A DNA stretch of 10,231 bases, taken from NCBI GenBank assembly GCA_030665925.1, contig DAOUYX010000041.1, positions 1 through 10,231 on the forward strand, given 5' to 3'. The position numbers and the translations under genes are program-made. This document shows, piece after piece, positions 1 to 4,619 of the stretch. Each line of letters opens with the position of its first letter. Positions within the stretch are counted from its first letter, which is position 1. The DNA is from Methanosarcinales archaeon (lineage in GTDB: Archaea > Halobacteriota > Syntropharchaeia > Alkanophagales > Methanospirareceae). The notes below the pieces were generated by a model. It made no database searches. It had not been told where the DNA came from and saw only the letters and a list, made by a program, of their open reading frames with translations.

Positions 1-27
1 TCCGTGTCGCCGTCTTCTCTTTCCCTC

Positions 28-150
28 TTAATCCCCCCCCCCTCTTTTTTCCATTTCGAACGCTTTAAATGCGCGCTCAAATTCTATCCTTCTTTCATTC
101 ATCCATACAATCGGAGGGACATTATACCCCCCGGCTATTCCAAAATTCAT
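28..150 (-). CDS. Small 40-aa hypothetical protein with a G10 tract near its 3' end
   Basis: Unrecognised protein, last gene of the short minus operon, 22 nt after the stop of the signal-anchored protein gene. The ATG at 150 follows purine-rich AAAAGGAA, with a better GGAG further upstream. The product begins MNFGIAGGYNVPPIVW and continues with a charged helical stretch (NERRIEFERAFKAFEMEKR), then three glycines and Asp before TAA. The three glycine codons lie in a run of ten G residues (plus-strand C at 33-42). With nine G the frame would stay open to the window edge and add a charged tail, so the real C-terminus is uncertain. It may be a small soluble accessory protein; no function can be assigned. 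Confidence 0.5.
   Translation of the reverse strand: MNFGIAGGYNVPPIVWMNERRIEFERAFKAFEMEKRGGGD
33..42. repeat. Homopolymer tract C10 (G10 in the coding strand)
   Basis: Ten consecutive C residues on the plus strand lie inside the last codons of the minus gene at 28-150. Such tracts are prone to replication slippage and to sequencing or assembly error. Its length decides where the reading frame ends. Confidence 0.9.
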
Positions 151-172
151 TTCCTTTTTTCCAACTCCTAAA

Positions 173-643
173 TTATGTTCGCTCCGTTCTTGACGGGCTA
201 ACAGTCGCCAAAATCACATCTTGGTCTGGCTGACTAGAATTATCTGTTGTCCCGCCTCCATCCCTCCAAACACATCCCGGAACAATAGTACCCCATATTT
301 TGAAAGGTGTTGAAGTGTTAGACTGAACGAACATTTCGACAGTCTGATTCCAACGTGGCGAAATACCCATAACTAAATATGCGCGTTCACCCGCTCCAAA
401 CTCGACATATTGCCCATCTTTACCCAAAATAATCGCTGTATTGTTTGATGCGTTTTGATCGCACCAGACATATACGAGCCTTGACTGATTAGAAACACTG
501 ATAGATGCGTTCCCACTACCCATCCCATTATCTAACGAAATACTTGGAGACGCAACTTGAGCCAAGCCGAAAACTCCACATATTCCGAGACTATACAAAC
601 CTAGTATCACAACTAAACCAAATATTACCTTATTCTTTTCCAT
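173..643 (-). CDS. Signal-anchored, sequon-rich surface protein candidate
   Basis: 156 aa. The N-terminus is MEKNK followed by one long hydrophobic helix (about residues 6-30, VIFGLVVILGLYSLG...), so the protein is exported or anchored by an uncleaved signal. The remainder is predicted beta-rich and extracellular, with seven N-X-S/T sequons (NAS, NQS, NAS, NNT, NQT, NTS, NSS) and two cysteines that could pair. This fits an archaeal surface or virion glycoprotein; no family was recognised. The ATG at 643 has AGGAGATG at 656-663 (spacing about 12) and a weaker AAGGA nearer. It lies 26 nt downstream of the 56-aa HTH-like gene and is probably cotranscribed with it. Stop is TAA. Confidence 0.75.
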   Translation of the reverse strand: MEKNKVIFGLVVILGLYSLGICGVFGLAQVASPSISLDNGMGSGNASISVSNQSRLVYVWCDQNASNNTAIILGKDGQYVEFGAGERAYLVMGISPRWNQTVEMFVQSNTSTPFKIWGTIVPGCVWRDGGGTTDNSSQPDQDVILATVSPSRTERT

Positions 644-669
644 TTTCCTTTTTTACATCTCCTAAAAAA

Positions 670-840
670 CTATCTCGTCGCCCCGCCTTCTGTGTATCTT
701 GTCACAGATTCAAGGGGGATATTCAAACGTGCTGCTATTTCCTTATTAGGCAGACCCCTAAAATCGAGTTTGTATATTTTACTTTCCTGTTCTGTATTCG
801 CTCTCGCAATAACTTTCCCATTCGCTTTTACATCAAACAT
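670..840 (-). CDS. Small HTH-like protein (56 aa), first gene of the left operon
   Basis: A 56-codon ORF from ATG at 840 with a good Shine-Dalgarno, AAAGGAGAA at 847-855. The C-terminal half (about residues 29-50) reads LPNKEIAARLNIPLESVTRY, the pattern of a helix-turn-helix: helix, IAARLNIP turn, recognition helix. This resembles short sigma-70 region-4-like or LuxR-like HTH units ('nkeIAarLgis..tV'), so a small DNA-binding regulator is likely. The first half (MFDVKANGKVIARA...) is beta-like. A promoter with a strong TATA box lies at 977-990, with a roughly 115-nt leader containing an inverted repeat. Cotranscription with 173-643 is inferred from a 26-nt gap. Confidence 0.7.
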   Translation of the reverse strand: MFDVKANGKVIARANTEQESKIYKLDFRGLPNKEIAARLNIPLESVTRYTEGGATR

Positions 841-905
841 TTTTCGTTCTCCTTTTTTTCTTTCTAAGGGCGAAGTTTTTCTCTCTCCCCCCTCCTGCTT
901 ATCTC

Positions 906-946
906 ATATCTGAAGCCGCCTTTTGAAGCGGGCCCTTCTCAGATAT
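906..946 (-). promoter_or_regulatory. Inverted repeat in the leader of the left operon
   Basis: ATATCTGA (906-913) and TCAGATAT (939-946) are perfect 8-bp complements separated by a GC-rich segment that can itself pair (CCGC with GCGG). It lies just downstream of the expected transcription start of the minus operon, between promoter and Shine-Dalgarno. It could be a 5'-UTR hairpin or a DNA operator. No T-run follows it on the minus strand, so it is not an obvious terminator. Confidence 0.55.
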
Positions 947-976
947 TCCCTCTCTCTATGTAATATACTATATTTA

Positions 977-990
977 GAGTATATAAAGGT
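977..990 (-). promoter_or_regulatory. Archaeal core promoter (BRE/TATA) of the left operon
   Basis: On the minus strand this reads ACCTTTATATACTC, with TATA box TTTATATA at 980-987. The same 14 bases occur on the plus strand at 1388-1401 in front of the divergent gene. Transcription is expected to start near 956, giving a leader of about 115 nt before the HTH-like gene. A second TATA-like string (TTATATAA) lies at 1002-1009. Confidence 0.7.
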
Positions 991-1114
991 ATGCTATTAA
1001 ACTTATATAAATACTTTTGGTTTCTCTTTTTTCTCTCTGTTTTTCTTTTAATCTCTTTGTGATTAGAACAAGGAAACGCACCAGAGTCCCTATTCATTTC
1101 CTCTCTCTTGTTTA

Positions 1115-1136
1115 TGGGCGAAATATTGGTCGCCCA
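1115..1136. other. 6-bp hairpin upstream of the structured RNA
   Basis: TGGGCG and CGCCCA flank a 10-nt AT-rich loop. It could be the 5' hairpin of the downstream RNA or part of its promoter-proximal region. There is no T-run after it on the plus strand. Confidence 0.4.
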
Positions 1137-1149
1137 CAAAAACTTCAAA

Positions 1150-1365
1150 CAGATTAGAACTGAGGTATCCGCCCATCGTCAATTAGAAAACGCGATGGGA
1201 GGATACCGTCATGTAATCTGTGCTGGCGATAGCAAAGTCCTCACCACAGGGCCGGTGGCGGAATAAAGCTTTGCGCTCACATGTAAATCAAAGGAAAGGT
1301 TTATCCGCCATCCGAAGGAAGGCTCTGTGGGACCGAGTGCTAACATCAGCCTCATAATCTCTGAT
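1150..1365 (+). ncRNA. Multi-helix structured non-coding RNA candidate
   Basis: No protein frame fits here, but the plus strand folds by eye into many long helices. CAGATTA (1150-1156) pairs with TAATCTG (1214-1220). GGTATCC (1164-1170) pairs with GGATACC (1201-1207). CCCATCG (1172-1178) pairs with CGATGGG (1193-1199). GCAAAG (1232-1237) pairs with CTTTGC (1269-1274) and encloses CACC/GGTG (1242-1245, 1254-1257). GCGCTC (1273-1278) pairs with GAGTGC (1335-1340) and encloses TAAATC/GGTTTA (1284-1289, 1298-1303) and the hairpin GCCaTCCgaaGGAaGGC (1307-1323). AGATTA can alternatively pair with TAATCT at 1355-1360, closing the whole RNA. The strand is set by the terminator-like hairpin and T-run at 1345-1371. 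Family is unknown; AAAGTCC plus CCACAGGGC resembles RNase P RNA conserved region I, but the matching 3' region is not seen. Confidence 0.65.
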
Positions 1366-1371
1366 ATTTTT
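1345..1371 (+). terminator. Terminator-like hairpin ending the structured RNA
   Basis: ATCAG (1345-1349) and CTGAT (1361-1365) form a 5-bp stem followed by ATTTTTA. The hairpin competes with the alternative pairing of 1355-1360 to the RNA's 5' end. T-runs after weak stems are consistent with archaeal termination. Confidence 0.5.
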
Positions 1372-1387
1372 ATAATATACTGTGTAA

Positions 1388-1401
1388 ACCTTTATATACT
1401 C
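1388..1401 (+). promoter_or_regulatory. Archaeal core promoter of the RHH/zinc-ribbon gene
   Basis: ACCTTTATATACTC, with TATA box TTTATATA at 1391-1398. The expected start about 26 nt downstream (near 1421) falls at or just before the start codons at 1422 (GTG) and 1431 (ATG), so the mRNA should be leaderless or nearly so. Confidence 0.75.
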
Positions 1402-1430
1402 GTAATGCTTTAAATAGATTGGTGATAAAA

Positions 1431-1727
1431 ATGCCAATAAAAAATTCAGGCAAAGTAACGATAACTCTTGACCGAACTACAGTCGAAAAATTGAGGAATG
1501 AAAAAGGAGGGAAGGCGTGGGATGCATTTATGTTGGCTCTGATTGAAGGGATGAAGCAAGGAGTGCGAGCAAGATGTATAACCTGCGGAAGAATATTCAG
1601 ATCGACAGATATTGATTTATCCCCTAGCGAATTAGCGAAGAGGCTTGGATGGAAGGAAGTATTGATAAAGGGTAAACCTGAATCAATTGGTTTTGTATGT
1701 GATAAATGTAAATCCGCGATGAAATAG
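1431..1727 (+). CDS. RHH/zinc-ribbon putative transcription regulator
   Basis: 98 aa from ATG 1431; TTG 1419 and GTG 1422 are alternative in-frame starts, the GTG giving a truly leaderless mRNA. Residues 7-44 have the ribbon-helix-helix pattern: a strand GKVTITLD, helix RTTVEKLRNEK, then helix AWDAFMLALIEGMKQG. Residues 48-93 carry a zinc ribbon with C49-x2-C52 (CITC) and C90-x2-C93 (CDKC). RHH proteins bind DNA as dimers through the N-terminal strand, and the zinc ribbon may stabilise the fold or bind partners. It is the first gene of a rightward group and may regulate its own or the divergent promoter, which share a core; that is inference. Stop TAG lies 16 nt before the next ORF. Confidence 0.8.
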   Translation: MPIKNSGKVTITLDRTTVEKLRNEKGGKAWDAFMLALIEGMKQGVRARCITCGRIFRSTDIDLSPSELAKRLGWKEVLIKGKPESIGFVCDKCKSAMK

Positions 1728-1743
1728 ACGAGTGTGAGTAAAC

Positions 1744-1881
1744 ATGAAATACTGGGAATGCCCTCATTGTAGGTGGAGAATATGATACTATAGTTTAATC
1801 TATGCTATAATTGATTACGGTTGTCCGAGGTGTAACACATCGTTTTCAAAATTCCAATTAATAGAAGAAAAAAAAGAATGA
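1744..1881 (+). pseudogene. Zinc-ribbon gene interrupted by an in-frame TGA
   Basis: From ATG 1744 the frame reads MKYWECPHCRWRI, then TGA (1783-1785), then YYSLIYAIIDYGCPRCNTSF and a charged tail to TGA 1879-1881. Both knuckles of a zinc ribbon, CPHC (C6, C9) and CPRC (C27, C30), are in the same frame on either side of the stop, with normal spacing. The final stop overlaps the next gene's ATG as ATGA, the arrangement of a coupled functional gene. No usable start exists between the two stops. The simplest reading is a recent nonsense mutation or sequencing error; readthrough is the alternative. TGA is a normal stop in this window (for example at the ATGA junctions), so general recoding is unlikely. 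Confidence 0.65.
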
Positions 1882-2090
1882 ATAATTATGATGAAGTTAT
1901 TGACCGGTGGACATTGCTAGGAAAAAACTTCTACAGAGCATTTCGCTTTGTTGACTCTGCGGTGGACCACGAAATAGTTTCTAGTAGCACGTTTGATACA
2001 GAGGGTTTGCCAGAAAGATGGGTGAATATCTCGAGAGGTGAAAGCGGATGGATTCCAAAGATCATTTTCAAAATAAAAAATAAAAGTTAG
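1878..2090 (+). CDS. Hypothetical 70-aa protein
   Basis: Begins MNNYDEVIDRWTLLGKNFY with an ATG that overlaps the preceding frame's TGA by 4 nt, suggesting translational coupling; there is no good Shine-Dalgarno of its own apart from the A-rich stretch GAAGAAAAAAAAGAA. The protein is mixed alpha/beta with a hydrophilic centre (VSSSTFDTEGLPERWVNISR) and a basic C-terminus (KIIFKIKNKS). It has no cysteines, signal peptide or membrane segment. Family not recognised. It ends TAG, 9 nt from the convergent stop of the membrane protein gene. Confidence 0.6.
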   Translation: MNNYDEVIDRWTLLGKNFYRAFRFVDSAVDHEIVSSSTFDTEGLPERWVNISRGESGWIPKIIFKIKNKS

Positions 2091-2098
2091 GATCCTAA
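2087..2098. repeat. Perfect 12-bp palindrome at a convergent gene junction
   Basis: TTAGGATCCTAA covers the stop codon of the plus gene and ends just before the stop of the minus gene. It may be a short bidirectional terminator stem (TTAG/CTAA with a GATC loop) or chance. Confidence 0.4.
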
Positions 2099-2099
2099 G

Positions 2100-2297
2100 T
2101 TATTTCTTTGGCTGTGACTTTCCAAAAAGATAACCTGTGCTGGGTCCTAATAATGCACCGGAAATCAATAAGAGCTCATCCACAGCGATCGCCGTTCCTA
2201 CAATGAACATGGCATAACAAGCCAGGAGAAGTACATTCACGCCGGCAATAGCCATTGTAAGCGCTACAATTTCATCCACATTTTCAGAGAATTTCAT
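2100..2297 (-). CDS. Small two-helix membrane protein
   Basis: 65 aa from ATG 2297. The ribosome binding site is a near-perfect AGGAGGTGA at 2306-2314 with 8-nt spacing; the GTG at 2309 lies inside this site and is rejected as start. After a short polar N-terminus (MKFSENVDE) come two hydrophobic segments, about residues 10-37 (IVALTMAIAGVNVLLLACY...) and 41-60 (LLLISGALLGPSTGYLFG), then a basic tail KSQPKK. Size and topology resemble viral holins or small hydrophobic accessory proteins, but no family signature supports that. It is a single-gene unit behind a promoter and TCTGACA operator-like sites, so its expression is probably tightly controlled. Confidence 0.75.
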   Translation of the reverse strand: MKFSENVDEIVALTMAIAGVNVLLLACYAMFIVGTAIAVDELLLISGALLGPSTGYLFGKSQPKK

Positions 2298-2328
2298 TTC
2301 TTTTTTCACCTCCTATTTTTTGTGAAGA

Positions 2329-2349
2329 GTTCTGACATGTCTTCAGAAC
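2329..2349. promoter_or_regulatory. TCTGACA dyad site 1 (operator-like)
   Basis: GTTCTGA and TCAGAAC flank a 7-nt centre containing the GACATGTC palindrome. The inner 17-mer TTCTGACATGTCTTCAG (2330-2346) recurs in inverted orientation, without mismatch, at 2521-2537. Site 1 lies between the putative TATA box (2384-2400) and the Shine-Dalgarno of the membrane protein gene, where a repressor would block transcription. Confidence 0.7.
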
Positions 2350-2383
2350 ACAATTAAGACAGTGACCAAATTGACGGTAGTAA

Positions 2384-2400
2384 CATATATATATTATAGC
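2384..2400 (-). promoter_or_regulatory. TATA-rich promoter of the membrane protein gene
   Basis: On the minus strand this reads GCTATAATATATATATG. It would start transcription near 2365, giving a leader of about 65 nt that contains dyad site 1 and a strong Shine-Dalgarno. The exact TATA register cannot be fixed in this alternating tract. Confidence 0.5.
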
Positions 2401-2486
2401 TGTCTCTTCCTCTTCTCTTCATAACTAACTAACCTAATATTGAAGCTAATAGTAATAATATGTTTTAGTAGAATGGGTAATATAAA

Positions 2487-2522
2487 CCCCAAAGTCGGGG
2501 AGGTGGAATACCGACAACGACT
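2487..2522. other. Overlapping alternative stems in the control region
   Basis: CCCC (2487-2490) can pair with GGGG (2497-2500); GTCGG (2494-2498) can pair with CCGAC (2511-2515); AGTCG (2493-2497) can pair with CGACT (2518-2522). These stems exclude one another. The segment adjoins dyad site 2. Replication origin, attenuator or chance are all possible. Confidence 0.35.
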
Positions 2523-2537
2523 GAAGACATGTCAGAA
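2521..2537. promoter_or_regulatory. TCTGACA dyad site 2 (operator-like)
   Basis: CTGAAGACATGTCAGAA is the exact reverse complement of the 17-mer at 2330-2346. It contains the same GACATGTC core. Confidence 0.7.
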
Positions 2538-2559
2538 GCAGCATAATTATGATTATAAT

Positions 2560-2576
2560 TCTGACAAATTGTCAGA
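2560..2576. promoter_or_regulatory. TCTGACA dyad site 3 (operator-like)
   Basis: TCTGACAA and TTGTCAGA form a perfect 8-bp dyad around a single A. It shares TCTGACA/TGTCAGA arms with sites 1 and 2 and sits 26 bp past the stop of the winged-helix gene. Confidence 0.7.
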
Positions 2577-2601
2577 GACCGGGAGTTAGAGGAAGAGAAG
2601 A

Positions 2602-3009
2602 TCACAGACGTTCACCTCGATAGACGATAGCAATGTTATGTTTCTTGTCAGAGGCATTAACAATTTTGGTATCTCCTGGATACATTTTGTGAGTAAGGTG
2701 CAGAAGTCGATACGCCTCTTTGTCTTCACTGAAATGGAAGAAGTTCCGGATGTCACGATAATCCATAGCAGTTCCTCTTTTATGTAACTCACGCAGGAGT
2801 TTAGAAGCAAGTACTTTATAGTTCCTGCGTCCGGAATTAGCCGCATCGAGCGCAAGTTCAAGTGCGGCGATACGTTGTCGATCCAAAGCTTGTTGATACC
2901 TCACATCTGATACCTCCTGTTTGAGGAATGTAATTTCATCAAAAGGTGCGGATGGGAGTGGATAACCTGCGGGTTCTGAAGATTGGAGTTCGATCAATAC
3001 AGAGTTCAT
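2602..3009 (-). CDS. Coiled-coil plus winged-helix DNA-binding protein candidate
   Basis: 135 aa, last gene of the long operon. Residues about 25-58 form a heptad-rich coiled coil (FLKQEVSDVRYQQALDRQRI then ALELALDAAN), suggesting dimerisation. Residues about 62-130 have a winged-helix pattern: helix YKVLASKLLRELHKRG, helix YRDIRNFFHF, recognition helix KEAYRLLHLTHKM, then a two-strand wing ending NIAIVYRGERL. This suggests a sequence-specific dimeric regulator. Its stop is close to three TCTGACA dyads, which are natural candidates for its target; this is inference. The ATG overlaps the upstream gene's TGA (ATGA). The assignment rests on fold pattern only, not on a recognised family. Confidence 0.7.
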   Translation of the reverse strand: MNSVLIELQSSEPAGYPLPSAPFDEITFLKQEVSDVRYQQALDRQRIAALELALDAANSGRRNYKVLASKLLRELHKRGTAMDYRDIRNFFHFSEDKEAYRLLHLTHKMYPGDTKIVNASDKKHNIAIVYRGERL

Positions 3010-3275
3010 TCTTTAGCCACATCTCCTATGATTAGAATTGCTCTTTCCGTGTGCAAAATCCCTTCTTCAAGATACATCATGGGGCTGTCCACAATGTCTA
3101 AATAAATGATTTTGAAGAGTGGCGATTTGAGGCCATGCTGATTATGCTTGTAGAAATGAGTTGGGGAATTATCTAACAGACGCTTTTGCCAGTATGGCGT
3201 GTAGTCTCGATACTCCTTTGGTTTCATAACGTATTTTGTTTTCGTCCGGATGCCGATTGTTTTTTTAGTGCTCAT
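3006..3275 (-). CDS. Hypothetical 89-aa protein
   Basis: Starts MSTKKTIGIRTKTKYVMKPK with strong Shine-Dalgarno AAGGAGG in the end of the upstream gene, which it overlaps by 11 nt. The N-terminal half is basic and aromatic (KPKEYRDYTPYWQKRLLD); the C-terminal half is hydrophobic and acidic (IIYLDIVDSPMMYLEEGILH). No cysteines, signal or membrane helices. Family not recognised. Its TGA overlaps the start of the winged-helix gene, so it is translated within the same operon. Confidence 0.7.
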   Translation of the reverse strand: MSTKKTIGIRTKTKYVMKPKEYRDYTPYWQKRLLDNSPTHFYKHNQHGLKSPLFKIIYLDIVDSPMMYLEEGILHTERAILIIGDVAKE

Positions 3276-3444
3276 TTCGTTTCTCAGCCTCCTTAATATA
3301 TACTTCTATTTCGCCCTGCAAATGAACGAACTCCCTCAGATGCCTTCCTACAACCAAATCCGCTGCAATGGCTGGGCATTCCAAGCCCCTTTCGAGAAAT
3401 GCATCTATGCGTTCCTTTTCAGATTCTGATAAGTGTTGTGTCAT
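3265..3444 (-). CDS. Hypothetical 59-aa helical protein
   Basis: ATG 3444 is preceded by AAGGAG with about 16-nt spacing. The product (MTQHLSESEKERIDAFLERG, then a helix through AIAADLVVGRHLREFVHLQG and EIEVYIKEAEKRNEH) is almost all alpha-helical and strongly charged. The stop TAA lies inside the next gene's start region (11-nt overlap). A small helical regulator or adaptor is possible; no family recognised. It lies 23 nt downstream of the zinc-ribbon gene 3468-3602. Confidence 0.7.
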   Translation of the reverse strand: MTQHLSESEKERIDAFLERGLECPAIAADLVVGRHLREFVHLQGEIEVYIKEAEKRNEH

Positions 3445-3467
3445 TTTTTATCTTCGAGAACTCCTTC

Positions 3468-3602
3468 CTACTTGGCCCGGCCCATATATTCATAATATGT
3501 TAATTTATAAGATTTCTCGCTACCGCAATAGCGGCATTTGAAAACTTTGTTATCCGGCAGACAGGCAAAACAGCTACATATAGAGCAGACACGATATCTC
3601 AT
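3468..3602 (-). CDS. 44-aa zinc-ribbon microprotein
   Basis: Reads MRYRVCSICSCFACLPDNK, then CRYCGSEKSYKLTYYEYMG. Cysteines C6, C9, C11, C14 and C24, C27 give a CxxC...CxxC zinc ribbon plus one extra pair. Its ATG overlaps the DUF5131 gene's TGA by 4 nt (ATGA), strong support that it is translated. It probably binds zinc and acts by protein or nucleic-acid contact. TAG stop at 3468. Confidence 0.75.
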   Translation of the reverse strand: MRYRVCSICSCFACLPDNKVFKCRYCGSEKSYKLTYYEYMGRAK

Positions 3603-4267
3603 TTTTTCTTCGGGAACTCCTTTCGTAAATTAAGAGAACGCTGAAAAGTATCCAAATTATCTTTCATATAAATTGGAAGATCATACTTTTCTGCTTTATC
3701 TATGAGTTGTTGAATCCACTCCACACGTGTTTTAATCTTTCCTTTTCTGTTCCCAGTCTCCGCACCGATAATCATCCAGTCGATTTCTTCGAATACTTCA
3801 TCCGGTATTTTGGGGTCGCCAAGCAGCGGCTCAAACGAAATGAATTTAATATGGTTAGGATATGTCTTGGAGAACGTGATAGCTTTCTGAGCATCGATAT
3901 ATGACGTTACTGTGAGCCCGAGCCAACAATTGTCCGGGAAAAGGCCACGATGAGGGCTGAAATGATATAGGAACTGGAAGACATGCTGCGGATTATCTTT
4001 AATGACTTGGATAATCTGCTGGAGCCAAACACCATGGATGTCCTGATGGAACATCTCGATAGTGGACCCACAGAAGATTTTAGCACCAGGCTTCTTAAGT
4101 TTATAAGGTGCCATAAGCTCCTTCTCATCGAGTCGTATTTCAGGGTCGTAATGGAAACGTGCGTAGATCCGGCGTGCGTAGCAATATTCGCAAGCTTCTG
4201 GGCAGAGGCCTTTGATGGGGTTCCAAGTGTGCGAGCACCAGCCTATTGGATTATTAGGGCCGTTCAT
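3599..4267 (-). CDS. Phage Gp37/Gp68-like (DUF5131) radical-SAM-related protein
   Basis: 222 aa. The N-terminus has the family hallmark W-(x)-TWNP followed by C22-x3-C26-x2-C29-Y (CPEACEYCYA), the radical-SAM-like iron-sulfur triad, and RIYARF. Further family features are FCGSTIEMFHQ near residue 65, LYHFSPHRGLFPDNCWLG (about 99-116), where a 'P.N.WLG' motif is typical, ISFEPLLGD (about 144), WMIIGAETG (about 164) and the C-terminal PIYMKDNL. The family is common in phages and mobile elements; its reaction is not established, but cysteine placement predicts a [4Fe-4S] cluster and S-adenosylmethionine chemistry. Length is near normal for the shorter members. It overlaps the MazG-like gene by 14 nt and the following zinc ribbon by 4 nt. 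Confidence 0.88.
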   Translation of the reverse strand: MNGPNNPIGWCSHTWNPIKGLCPEACEYCYARRIYARFHYDPEIRLDEKELMAPYKLKKPGAKIFCGSTIEMFHQDIHGVWLQQIIQVIKDNPQHVFQFLYHFSPHRGLFPDNCWLGLTVTSYIDAQKAITFSKTYPNHIKFISFEPLLGDPKIPDEVFEEIDWMIIGAETGNRKGKIKTRVEWIQQLIDKAEKYDLPIYMKDNLDTFQRSLNLRKEFPKKK

Positions 4268-4619
4268 CTTTTCCAGTCTCCACTTCCCGTATCCGCCGCA
4301 GAAATAGCGATTCCAAAAGAATTAGATAGTTGATAGTATCTCCTATCTTCTCATCTATTAGTGCCTCTGTGATTCGTAATGGCATTGTCTCAGACCATTC
4401 TATCAAGTCCAACACGGAAACGATGTGTTTCATCAACATACCTTGTAACGCTTGCTCTGGAGTACAATTGAGGATGCGTGCGGCAAAATCAAAATTGTGT
4501 AGCCTATTGCCTGTTGAAGCGTACATTTCAGCCCTTGCTTCTAAGACCTCTCTTGTTTTTCGAACTCGTTTTTCGACACACTCCGAGACTTCGTTTCGCG
4601 CTGTTCCGTGACCGTTCAT
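4254..4619 (-). CDS. MazG-like / DUF6378-like nucleotide pyrophosphohydrolase candidate
   Basis: 121 aa from ATG 4619, fixed by an ATGA overlap with the 22-aa gene; a TTG at 4640 would add seven residues and is rejected. The order is helix VLEARAEMYASTGNRLHNF (cf. the Y-G-x-x-x-x-N-F opening of viral DUF6378/DUF1599 proteins), helix EQALQGMLMKHIVSVLDL, then DEKIGDTINYLILLESLF with the acidic D89, E90, D94 pattern of all-alpha NTP pyrophosphatases. Such proteins coordinate Mg2+ and hydrolyse (d)NTPs to monophosphates. In phages they accompany nucleotide-pool or base-modification genes. The canonical EExxE half is weak here, so the enzymatic role is likely but not proven. Confidence 0.7.
   Translation of the reverse strand: MNGHGTARNEVSECVEKRVRKTREVLEARAEMYASTGNRLHNFDFAARILNCTPEQALQGMLMKHIVSVLDLIEWSETMPLRITEALIDEKIGDTINYLILLESLFLRRIREVETGKDERP

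Noticed and set aside
505..913. Two plus-strand open frames opposite the left operon
   Set aside because: Antisense shadows rich in F/S/R; the minus genes have Shine-Dalgarno sites and plausible proteins.
939..1148. 69-aa open frame on the minus strand
   Set aside because: Lysine/arginine-rich translation of pyrimidine-rich promoter DNA, with no ribosome site, crossing promoter elements and the RNA upstream hairpin.
1307..1323. SRP RNA domain IV-like hairpin (TCC-GAA-GGA)
   Set aside because: The asymmetric and symmetric loops that define SRP domain IV (AGCA, AGG) are missing; it is a plain hairpin with A-A mismatch.
1783..1785. Genome-wide TGA recoding
   Set aside because: TGA ends several genes at ATGA overlaps (for example 3006-3009, 4681-4684, 5862-5865, 7032-7035), so it is a working stop codon here.
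2298..2309. GTG start at 2309 for the membrane protein
   Set aside because: The GTG is part of the AGGAGGTGA ribosome site; ATG 2297 has ideal spacing.
2586..2861. 91-aa minus frame inside the winged-helix gene
   Set aside because: Alternate-frame shadow; the longer frame has the ATGA overlap and a coherent coiled coil and wing.
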